From positions 2,476,501-2,540,500 of the forward strand of contig NZ_CP073581.1 of the NCBI RefSeq assembly GCF_018200035.1: a stretch of DNA of 64,000 nt. Reading direction: 5' to 3'. Positions 57,904 through 64,000 of the stretch are shown piece by piece. Source of the stretch: Sulfitobacter albidus. Its GTDB lineage: Bacteria; Pseudomonadota; Alphaproteobacteria; Rhodobacterales; Rhodobacteraceae. Position 1 is the first letter of the stretch. Every line of letters starts with the position of its first letter. Under the pieces are notes generated by a model that made no database searches, was not told the DNA's origin, and saw nothing but the letters and a program-made list of their open reading frames with translations. The position numbers and the translations under genes are program-made.

Positions 57904-59586
57904 ATGGCACACGATGGACAGCTGAATATCGACGCACCGGTCCTGCTGGATGACTTGTTGGCGCTCACCGGCGCCGCTGTCGATCCCGTCACCGCGCTGC
58001 TCGCGCGCGCGAAAGAGACCGTCGGCGCGATGGTCACCGAAGATGGCCGCATCTCGAACGGGCTTGTCGAGGCGCATCAAACCGCCGCCCACGGGCTGGC
58101 GTGGCTCGCCACCTACGAACAATCGCTGCGCAAAATGCAAAACTGGGCCGAAGCGCTTCAAGCCGACGGTAAATTCGGCGAGACCGAAGCATTGATCCAC
58201 CAGATTGCCTTCGGCGAATACCTCTGGCAGATCTATGGCGGCATCCAGATGAACCAGGGCGAAATCGTGCGCCTTCAGGATCTGGGCCTCAGCCAGGAAG
58301 ACCAGCGCGGCCTGATGGAACCCGCGATCCAAAAGCTGACGCAGCAAGGCAACACGCAAGCCGCCCGCACCCGCCTTGTCGCGCTGATGCAGGAACAGGC
58401 GGCAAACGCGACCGTCGGCGCCTCTGGCCTCGACGAAGAGCTTGAGATGATCCGCGACCAGTTCCGCCGCTACGCCGTCGAAAAGGTCGAACCCTTTGCC
58501 CACGACTGGCACCTCAAGGATGAACTGATCCCCATGGAGGTCATCGAGGAGCTGGCCGAAATGGGCGTGTTTGGCCTGACCATCCCCGAAGAATACGGCG
58601 GTTTCGGCCTCAGCAAAGCGTCCATGTGCGTCGTCTCCGAAGAACTCTCGCGCGGCTACATCGGTGTCGGCTCGCTCGGCACCCGATCCGAAATCGCGGC
58701 AGAACTGATCATCGCCGGCGGCACCGAAGAGCAAAAACAGAAATGGCTGCCCCGTCTGGCAAGCGCCGAAACCCTGCCCACGGCTGTGTTTACAGAGCCG
58801 AACACCGGCTCCGATCTTGGCAGCTTGCGCACCCGCGCGGTCAAGGACGGCGATACCTACAAGATCACCGGAAACAAGACGTGGATCACCCACGCCACGC
58901 GCACGCAGGTCATGACCCTGCTGGCGCGCACCGATCCGGCCACCGACAACTACAAGGGTCTGTCGATGTTCCTTGCCGAGAAAACCCCCGGCACCGAGGA
59001 AGATCCCTTCCCCACCCCCGGCATGACCGGCGGCGAGATCGAAGTGCTTGGCTACCGCGGCATGAAGGAATACGAGCTGGGCTTTGACGGCTTTGAAGTC
59101 AAAGAGGAGAACCTGCTCGGCGGGGAAGAGGGCAAAGGCTTCAAACAGCTGATGGAGACGTTTGAGAGCGCGCGTATCCAGACCGCCGCGCGCGCCGTGG
59201 GCGTCGCACAATCCGCGCTCGATATCTCGATGCAATACGCGCAGGACCGCAAGCAATTCGGCAAGGCGCTGATCAACTTTCCGCGCGTGTCGTCCAAACT
59301 TGCAATGATGGCGGTCGAGATCATGGTGGCGCGCCAGCTGACGTATTTCTCGGCGTTCGAGAAGGATCAGGGTCGCCGCTGTGACGTGGAGGCCGGGATG
59401 GCCAAACTTCTGGGCGCCCGCGTCGCCTGGGCGGCGGCCGACAACGGCCTGCAAATCCACGGCGGCAACGGCTTTGCGCTGGAATACAAGATTTCCCGCG
59501 TGCTCTGCGACGCCCGCATCCTCAACATCTTTGAGGGTGCCGCCGAGATTCAGGCCCAAGTCATCGCCCGCCGCATCCTTGGATAG
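57904..59586 (+). CDS. mcd: acyl-CoA dehydrogenase, probable methylsuccinyl-CoA dehydrogenase
   Basis: A 560-residue FAD enzyme. An N-terminal extension of about 170 residues (AHDGQLNIDAPVLLDDLLAL) precedes a typical acyl-CoA dehydrogenase with VFTEPNTGSDLGSLRTRAVK, GNKTWITHATRTQVMTLLAR and AAEIQAQVIARRILG at the end. The extension and size match the (2S)-methylsuccinyl-CoA dehydrogenases of the ethylmalonyl-CoA pathway. The ATG at 57904 follows AAGGA. It supplies electrons to EtfAB. Classification against isovaleryl-CoA-type enzymes with the same extension would need a tree. Confidence 0.8.
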   Translation: MAHDGQLNIDAPVLLDDLLALTGAAVDPVTALLARAKETVGAMVTEDGRISNGLVEAHQTAAHGLAWLATYEQSLRKMQNWAEALQADGKFGETEALIHQIAFGEYLWQIYGGIQMNQGEIVRLQDLGLSQEDQRGLMEPAIQKLTQQGNTQAARTRLVALMQEQAANATVGASGLDEELEMIRDQFRRYAVEKVEPFAHDWHLKDELIPMEVIEELAEMGVFGLTIPEEYGGFGLSKASMCVVSEELSRGYIGVGSLGTRSEIAAELIIAGGTEEQKQKWLPRLASAETLPTAVFTEPNTGSDLGSLRTRAVKDGDTYKITGNKTWITHATRTQVMTLLARTDPATDNYKGLSMFLAEKTPGTEEDPFPTPGMTGGEIEVLGYRGMKEYELGFDGFEVKEENLLGGEEGKGFKQLMETFESARIQTAARAVGVAQSALDISMQYAQDRKQFGKALINFPRVSSKLAMMAVEIMVARQLTYFSAFEKDQGRRCDVEAGMAKLLGARVAWAAADNGLQIHGGNGFALEYKISRVLCDARILNIFEGAAEIQAQVIARRILG

Positions 59587-59594
59587 CCCCGCGC

Positions 59595-59617
59595 GAAACG
59601 CTCCAGTGGAGCGTTTC
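59595..59617. repeat. palindrome GAAACGCTCC / GGAGCGTTTC
   Basis: A perfect 10-bp inverted repeat with a 3-base loop, eight bases after the mcd stop. It may work in mcd termination or be a further member of the intergenic palindrome set, although its arm sequence differs from the AAAGTTTGC type. Confidence 0.6.
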
Positions 59618-59641
59618 GGACCGGCGGCACACCGAGATTCA

Positions 59642-59674
59642 CGAACGGGTCATCGCCCGCCGGATCCATGGGTA
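59642..59674 (+). pseudogene. remnant resembling the 3' end of an acyl-CoA dehydrogenase
   Basis: Read in the right frame, this non-coding stretch encodes TEIHERVIARRIHG followed by a stop, close to the terminal AEIQAQVIARRILG of the mcd product 88 bases upstream. About 33 of 45 bases match. It looks like a leftover of a duplicated or replaced gene. The exact limits are approximate. Confidence 0.45.
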
Positions 59675-59692
59675 ATCTCGCGCTAAACGCAC

Positions 59693-59719
59693 AAAAAGGC
59701 GCCTTCAGGCGCCTTTTTG
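59693..59719. terminator. hairpin terminator
   Basis: A palindrome AAAAAGGCGCC / GGCGCCTTTTT with a short loop, A-run on one side and T-run on the other, ends the mcd region before the TetR gene. Confidence 0.85.
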
Positions 59720-59796
59720 TGTCTCCCCTGCGCTGAAATACGCCAAACGCACGCAATCCCCTTGTGAGCGATGCCGCCCGTGGCTACCTCACAGCC

Positions 59797-60318
59797 ATGG
59801 CAACGCAACGTCTCTCTCCCGAAAAATGGATCGACGCCGGATTTCTTGCGCTCGCGCAATCCGGGCCCAAGGCGCTTGCCGCCGAACCCCTGGCGCGCCA
59901 CCTGGGCACGACAAAGGGGTCATTCTACTGGCACTTCAAGGATGTACCGGCCTTTCACGCCGCCCTCCTGCGCGAATGGCACGCCAAAGCACTGGCCGAG
60001 GTGATGGACATGCTGCAAGCCGACGGACCGCCCGATGCCCGCCTGCGTGCCTTCGGGCGCAGCATCCTCGACGATCCGACCGAATCCGCGTTGCGCGTCT
60101 GGGCCCACAGCGACGCCGCCGTCGCCGCGACCCTGCGCGAGGTTGAAGCGCAGCGGCTGACCTATCTCGCCCATCTGCTCAAACAGCTCGACCTGCGCAA
60201 TCCCGCCTTTGCCAACGCGCTGCTTGCCAGCCTGATCGGCCTGCCGCAGTTGCACACAACCAGCGACCCCCACGCGGCCCTCGACGCGCTTGTCGACACG
60301 ATTGTGGCGCTTGCATGA
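59797..60318 (+). CDS. TetR-family regulator
   Basis: A 173-residue repressor-type protein with an N-terminal helix-turn-helix (LARHLGTTKGSFYWHFKDVP near residue 30-50) and a helical ligand-binding part. The ATG at 59797 is chosen; a longer frame from 59764 adds 11 residues (MSDAARGYLTA). Its end overlaps the next gene as ATGA. No divergent partner is present, so its target cannot be read from context. Confidence 0.85.
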   Translation: MATQRLSPEKWIDAGFLALAQSGPKALAAEPLARHLGTTKGSFYWHFKDVPAFHAALLREWHAKALAEVMDMLQADGPPDARLRAFGRSILDDPTESALRVWAHSDAAVAATLREVEAQRLTYLAHLLKQLDLRNPAFANALLASLIGLPQLHTTSDPHAALDALVDTIVALA

Positions 60319-60707
60319 AATCCGGCGCTGCCGCCGCCCTGTTGCTGGCGCTTTGGGGCTGTCAGGGGGATGAAACCGTGCGCGCCTACGGCGGTGCAGA
60401 TCGCGTCTGGGTGCTGGAGGCAATAAATGGCGCGCCCTTCGCGGCAACCGCGACCCTCACCTTTCCCGAGGAAGGGCAAATCGCAGGCAGCGCGCCCTGC
60501 AATAGCTACTCGGGTGCGATGACCGTACCCTATCCGTGGTTTGACGCAGGCCCGATCGCCGCCACCAAACGCGCCTGCCCCAATCTCGCGTCAGAAGCCG
60601 CGTTTTTCGAAGGCTTGGATGCCGCCACCCTCTCTGAGATCGCAAACGACACGCTAATCCTGTCCAATACCGACGGGCTGAACATGCTTTTCAAAGCCCG
60701 CGACTGA
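60315..60707 (+). CDS. META-domain lipoprotein-like protein
   Basis: A 130-residue protein with a short lipoprotein-type signal ([12 protein letters not shown]) and a META/HslJ-like domain ([18 protein letters not shown] near residue 55, [16 protein letters not shown]). Members are envelope proteins of unclear role, some linked to heat shock or novobiocin tolerance. It is coupled to the TetR gene by overlap. Its 3' end overlaps the convergent recO end by 17 bases. Confidence 0.75.
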   Translation: MKSGAAAALLLALWGCQGDETVRAYGGADRVWVLEAINGAPFAATATLTFPEEGQIAGSAPCNSYSGAMTVPYPWFDAGPIAATKRACPNLASEAAFFEGLDAATLSEIANDTLILSNTDGLNMLFKARD

Positions 60708-61419
60708 ACCGCTCCACAAACCGCGCGCGCGCCTCGGGCAATGTCTTGCCCCCCAGATCAGCGGCCAGATGCGCCTCCAGAAAATAGCCCGTTGTCCGAA
60801 ACGCCTGCGCGATCTCGGCATCAGGCGCATCGCCCACCCCGCGCAGCACATCTGGCAAGGGCAGCAGCCGGGCGGCCCACTCCCCAGCGCCCGCCTCCGA
60901 CACCGCGCGCCCCGACTTGGGAGAGACATAGCGCAGCCCGTCGACGGCCCCCGTCACAGCACAGGCTGACAGATCCAACGCATAGCCCAGCTCTTCCAGC
61001 AGTGCGACCTCCCAACGCAGGTAGGCCAGCGGCCACAGATCCCCCTGCCCCAGCAAATCCAGCAACGCCTCGGTGCGCGCGTAAAGCGGCGCATGCGCCT
61101 CCCGCTCCGGCAACGCAAACGACACAAGCGCGGTCACCGCATTCAGCCCGGCCAGCGCCAGCCGGTCCCCCATCGCCTGCGCCGCGCGGCTGCGCACAGG
61201 CTCCACGGTGAACGCCCCGATGTGATCCTCCAACCGCGCCCGCCACGCCAGATCCAGCTGCGCACCTGGCTGCAGGATAGGCGCAATCTTGCGCGACGTT
61301 CCTCCCCGGACGATCCCCGCATGCCGTCCGTGCCCGGGCGTAAAGACCTCCAGAATGGCCGACGTCTCCCCGTGCCGACGCACGCTCAGCACGATCCCCT
61401 GATCGCGCCACTCAATCAC
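60691..61419 (-). CDS. recO: DNA repair protein RecO
   Basis: RecO loads RecA at gaps with RecF and RecR. The 242-residue protein starts with GTG at 61419 ([20 protein letters not shown]) and has an N-terminal OB fold ([20 protein letters not shown]) and a helical C-terminus. The start overlaps the DUF1491 stop as GTGA. It closes the lepB-rnc-era-DUF1491-recO series. Confidence 0.95.
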   Translation of the reverse strand: MIEWRDQGIVLSVRRHGETSAILEVFTPGHGRHAGIVRGGTSRKIAPILQPGAQLDLAWRARLEDHIGAFTVEPVRSRAAQAMGDRLALAGLNAVTALVSFALPEREAHAPLYARTEALLDLLGQGDLWPLAYLRWEVALLEELGYALDLSACAVTGAVDGLRYVSPKSGRAVSEAGAGEWAARLLPLPDVLRGVGDAPDAEIAQAFRTTGYFLEAHLAADLGGKTLPEARARFVERFSRGL

Positions 61420-61733
61420 GCAAGCCCGTCCTCATCCAGCAAATGCCGCCCCGCGCGGTCCTCGACCTCGATGACCCACAGATCCGGATCAAACCCACGC
61501 TGCCGGGCGATTGCCGCATCCACCTCCGGCTCCGCGCCCTCGCTCAACACAACCCAGGCACCCTGATCAAACCCGCGCTGAAACAGCCGCGCCCGCCCGT
61601 CCAGTGTCGAGAGCTTCACCAGAACGGCCCCCGCCGTGTCATCCCCATGCGCCACGACAAAAGCGGGGATATCCGCGAGCCGCAAGCGCGTCAGATAGGC
61701 ATCCACCCAGAACCGCGCGGTCAGACGGCTCAC
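61416..61733 (-). CDS. DUF1491 family protein
   Basis: A 105-residue protein of the DUF1491 family, [20 protein letters not shown] at the start and [18 protein letters not shown] at the end. The family has no known function and is typical of alphaproteobacteria near recO and era. Its end overlaps recO by four bases, so the two are co-translated. The next gene upstream, era, ends 69 bases away. Confidence 0.85.
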   Translation of the reverse strand: MSRLTARFWVDAYLTRLRLADIPAFVVAHGDDTAGAVLVKLSTLDGRARLFQRGFDQGAWVVLSEGAEPEVDAAIARQRGFDPDLWVIEVEDRAGRHLLDEDGLA

Positions 61734-61802
61734 GCCGCGCCCCCCTGCACCCTTTCAAAAATACCTATCCAACCTCTCGGCTTGGTACGCCCGCCAGAGG
61801 GT

Positions 61803-62711
61803 TCAGCCATCCCCATCCCGAAACTCCAACCCCATCTCGGAATAGCGCTCTTTCTCTTCCAGCCAGCCGGGCCGCACCTTCACCTGCAAGAACAGATGCA
61901 CCCTGCGCCCCAGAAATTCGGTCAACTCCTCGCGCGAGGCCTTGCTCACCGCCTTGATCGTCTCGCCCTTGTGGCCCAGCACGATGCCCTTGTGCCCGTC
62001 GCGCATGACATAGATCACCTGATCGATCCGGGCGGAGCCATCCTTGCGCTCCTCCCAGTTCTCCGTCTCTACCGTCATCTGGTAGGGCAGCTCCTGATGC
62101 AGGCGCAGCGTCAGCTTTTCGCGCGTCATCTCTGCGGCTATCATGCGCATCGGCAGATCTGCGATCTGATCTTCGGGATAGAGCCACGGGCCCTCGGGCA
62201 CCTCCGCCGCCAGCCAGCGGCGCAGATCATCGCAGCCGTGGCCGCGCTCGGCGGAGATCATGAAGGTCTCGGCAAAGGTGAACCGTTCATTCATCTTCTG
62301 GACCAACGCCAGCAGGCGCGGCGCCTCGACCCGGTCGATCTTGTTGATCGCCAGCGCCACGCGGCGCCCCTGCCCCACGTCAGCCAGCCCTTCGAGGATG
62401 CGCTCGACCCCTTCGGTGACCCCGCGATGCGCCTCGATCAGCAGAACGATCACATCCGCGTCCGACGCCCCGCCCCAGGCGGCCGCGACCATCGCCCGGT
62501 CGAGCCTGCGGCGCGGCTGGAACAGGCCCGGCGTGTCGACGAACACGATCTGGCTGTCGCCCTCCATCGCCACGCCCCGGATGCGCGCGCGGGTGGTCTG
62601 CACCTTGTGCGTGACGATCGACACCTTGGCGCCGACCATGCGATTCAGCAGGGTGGATTTGCCCGCGTTGGGCTCTCCGATGAGGGCGACAAAACCCGCG
62701 CGTGTGCTCAT
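61803..62711 (-). CDS. era: GTPase Era
   Basis: Era binds 16S rRNA near its 3' end during 30S maturation. The 302-residue protein has the P-loop [12 protein letters not shown] at 12-23, the G3 motif DTPG in [17 protein letters not shown] in AINKIDRVE, and a C-terminal KH domain ([20 protein letters not shown]). Its start overlaps the rnc stop as ATGA. There are no anomalies. Confidence 0.96.
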   Translation of the reverse strand: MSTRAGFVALIGEPNAGKSTLLNRMVGAKVSIVTHKVQTTRARIRGVAMEGDSQIVFVDTPGLFQPRRRLDRAMVAAAWGGASDADVIVLLIEAHRGVTEGVERILEGLADVGQGRRVALAINKIDRVEAPRLLALVQKMNERFTFAETFMISAERGHGCDDLRRWLAAEVPEGPWLYPEDQIADLPMRMIAAEMTREKLTLRLHQELPYQMTVETENWEERKDGSARIDQVIYVMRDGHKGIVLGHKGETIKAVSKASREELTEFLGRRVHLFLQVKVRPGWLEEKERYSEMGLEFRDGDG

Positions 62712-63394
62712 GTATCCTGCTCCATCCGGGCCAGGAGATCCTTGGCCGCTTCCTGTTCCGCCTGTCGCTTTGCGCTGCCGCTGGCCTGCGCCGTCTCACC
62801 GCTGTCGAGCGTGACCGCAATCGTGAAGACCGGCGCGTGATCCGGCCCGCTGCGTTTGACCAGCGCGTAGCTGGGCGGTTGCTGCCCGCGCGCCTGCGCC
62901 CATTCCTGCAACGCCGTCTTGGCGTCGCGCGCGTCCGCGTCAACCGATCCGATACGCACCCCCCATAGACGCAGGATCATCTCGCGCGCCGTGTCAAAGC
63001 CCGCATCCAGATAGACCGCGGCAATCACCGCCTCCATCGCGTCGCCCAGCAGCGCCTGCTTGCGCCGCCCGCCGGACAACATCTCCGAACGCCCCAGCCG
63101 CAGCACCGCACCAATGTCGATCTCCCGCGCCACATCGGCGCAGGTCTCCTTGCGCACCAGCGCATTGAAGCGCGGCGCCAGCTGCCCCTCGCTTGCCGCG
63201 CGGTCCTTGTCCAGCAGCGCCTCGGCCATCACCAGCCCCAGCACCCGGTCGCCCAGGAATTCCAGCCGCTGGTTGTCGTCGCGGTTGGGCGTCGACATAG
63301 ACGCGTGGGTCACGGCTTCGCTCAGCAGATGCGGCGCGGCAAACCGGTGGCCCAGTCGGCCCTCGAACGCCCGAAGCTCCGCCGACAGCTTCAC
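62708..63394 (-). CDS. rnc: ribonuclease III
   Basis: RNase III cleaves double-stranded RNA, including the rRNA precursor. The 228-residue protein starts with GTG at 63394, which overlaps the lepB stop as GTGA; the longer start at 63427 is less likely. The nuclease signature [18 protein letters not shown] is near residue 38 and the C-terminal dsRNA-binding domain spans about 150-222 ([18 protein letters not shown]). Next gene: era, overlapped by four bases. Confidence 0.95.
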   Translation of the reverse strand: MKLSAELRAFEGRLGHRFAAPHLLSEAVTHASMSTPNRDDNQRLEFLGDRVLGLVMAEALLDKDRAASEGQLAPRFNALVRKETCADVAREIDIGAVLRLGRSEMLSGGRRKQALLGDAMEAVIAAVYLDAGFDTAREMILRLWGVRIGSVDADARDAKTALQEWAQARGQQPPSYALVKRSGPDHAPVFTIAVTLDSGETAQASGSAKRQAEQEAAKDLLARMEQDT

Positions 63395-64000
63395 TTGACC
63401 GCTTTGAAGAAACGATCGCCGCGCCACGTCCAGAAGAACAGCATCGACCGCCCGGCCGAGCTGAACATGATCCGGTCCGCGCGCCCGATCAGATTTTCGT
63501 AAGGCACAAACCCAACGCCCCCCGCCGTCTGCGCCAGACGGCTGTCGGCGGAGTTGTCGCGGTTATCCCCCATGAAGAAATACTGCCCCTCGGGCACGGT
63601 ATAGACGCCCGTGCGGTCCGACGCCTGCGGCCCGATGTTGAGCACGGCATAGCTGACCCCGTTCGGCAACGTCTCGATCACGCGTTCCTTGCTGCACGTA
63701 CCGCCCTGCCCCACCGCACCATTGGCGCAGCGCGGGCGCAGGCCCTGCGGGCCCTGCAGTTCCATCAGCTCGTCGAATTGCCCGTCGGGGGTCTGGGTGA
63801 CGACCTCACCGTTCAGCGTGATGACACCGTTGGTGATCTGCACCCGGTCGCCGGGCAGGCCGATGAGCCGCTTGATATAGTCGCGCCCCGAGACGGGATG
63901 GCGGAACACCACGACATCGCCGCGCTCGGGCTCCCCGCCGAACAGGCGCGTATTGTCACCATCGGCCCAGCCGCACAGTGTTTTTGCGTCCAGATTGATA
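63391..64000 (-). CDS. lepB: signal peptidase I, partial at right edge
   Basis: Cleaves signal peptides of exported proteins at the membrane. The frame runs through the right edge with no start inside the window. It has the catalytic Lys box [12 protein letters not shown], the box E motif [11 protein letters not shown], and the upstream stretch [15 protein letters not shown]. The nucleophilic Ser and the membrane anchor lie outside. An internal GTG at 63912 would be too short to be functional. It heads the rnc-era-DUF1491-recO series. Confidence 0.95.
   Translation of the reverse strand, partial: INLDAKTLCGWADGDNTRLFGGEPERGDVVVFRHPVSGRDYIKRLIGLPGDRVQITNGVITLNGEVVTQTPDGQFDELMELQGPQGLRPRCANGAVGQGGTCSKERVIETLPNGVSYAVLNIGPQASDRTGVYTVPEGQYFFMGDNRDNSADSRLAQTAGGVGFVPYENLIGRADRIMFSSAGRSMLFFWTWRGDRFFKAVK

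Noticed and set aside
56992-59559. Minus-strand frame of 855 codons joining TauE/SafE to sequence antisense to mcd
   Set aside because: Only the last 255 codons look like a protein; the rest is the shadow of mcd, so the permease start was set at 57759.

Overview
This 64 kb window comes from a high-GC alphaproteobacterium and most closely resembles the Rhodobacteraceae / Roseobacter group. The reasons are the gene order tRNA-Trp - secE - nusG - rplKA - rplJL - rpoBC - rpsLG - fusA - tuf - rpsJ - rplCDW, the chvI-chvG-hprK-rapZ-EIIA-HPr cluster divergent from pckA, the lepB-rnc-era-recO run, and genes of the ethylmalonyl-CoA pathway type. No phage, insertion sequence, CRISPR array or rRNA operon was seen. 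The assignment rests on protein resemblance and synteny read by eye.

Layout. Positions 1-1.1 kb hold an AT-rich hydrophobic gene cut by the left edge and a cold-shock gene. From 1.3 to 30.2 kb, almost all on the minus strand, lies the transcription/translation core: tRNA-Trp, secE, nusG, rplKA, rplJL, rpoBC, rpsLG-fusA-tuf and rpsJ-rplCDW. Unrelated genes interrupt it at five places: an ECF sigma/anti-sigma pair plus yceI; two paralogous glycosyltransferases plus an EamA transporter; a VWA-type secreted protein with a cytidylyltransferase and a LicD-like protein; a CatB-type acetyltransferase; and a Pro/Ala-rich membrane protein. From 30.3 to 40.8 kb come a DUF892 protein, a CoA-transferase/dehydratase pair, a second CatB-like acetyltransferase, a second tuf gene, and an envelope cluster (lipoprotein, M48 protease, DUF898) behind parC. 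From 41 to 47 kb come an SH3 protein, an SDR, a HIG1-type protein, a cobalamin adenosyltransferase, etfBA, a DUF6473-like gene and hbd. From 47 to 55 kb lie the regulatory PTS with rapZ, ChvGI and pckA. The right end holds a LysR/GNAT pair, an XRE regulator, a TauE/SafE permease, a probable methylsuccinyl-CoA dehydrogenase, a TetR/META pair, recO, DUF1491, era, rnc and partial lepB.

How they fit together. The left half makes ribosomes and RNA polymerase. Five candidate promoters with a 17-base spacer and several hairpin attenuators or terminators split it into units. The right half joins acyl-CoA metabolism (EtfAB, Hbd, Mcd, B12 adenosylation, CoA-transferase) to carbon-status signalling (HPr, HPr kinase, EIIA-Man, RapZ, ChvGI) and gluconeogenesis (PckA).

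Points needing most attention: three genes (csp, rpoB, SDR) each lack exactly one base at a run of G or C, which points to consensus errors; the ECF sigma gene has no ATG/GTG/TTG start that preserves region 2.1; the two tuf genes are near-identical except for their last eight codons; and a family of paired palindromes sits beside tuf, rpoB and rpoC.
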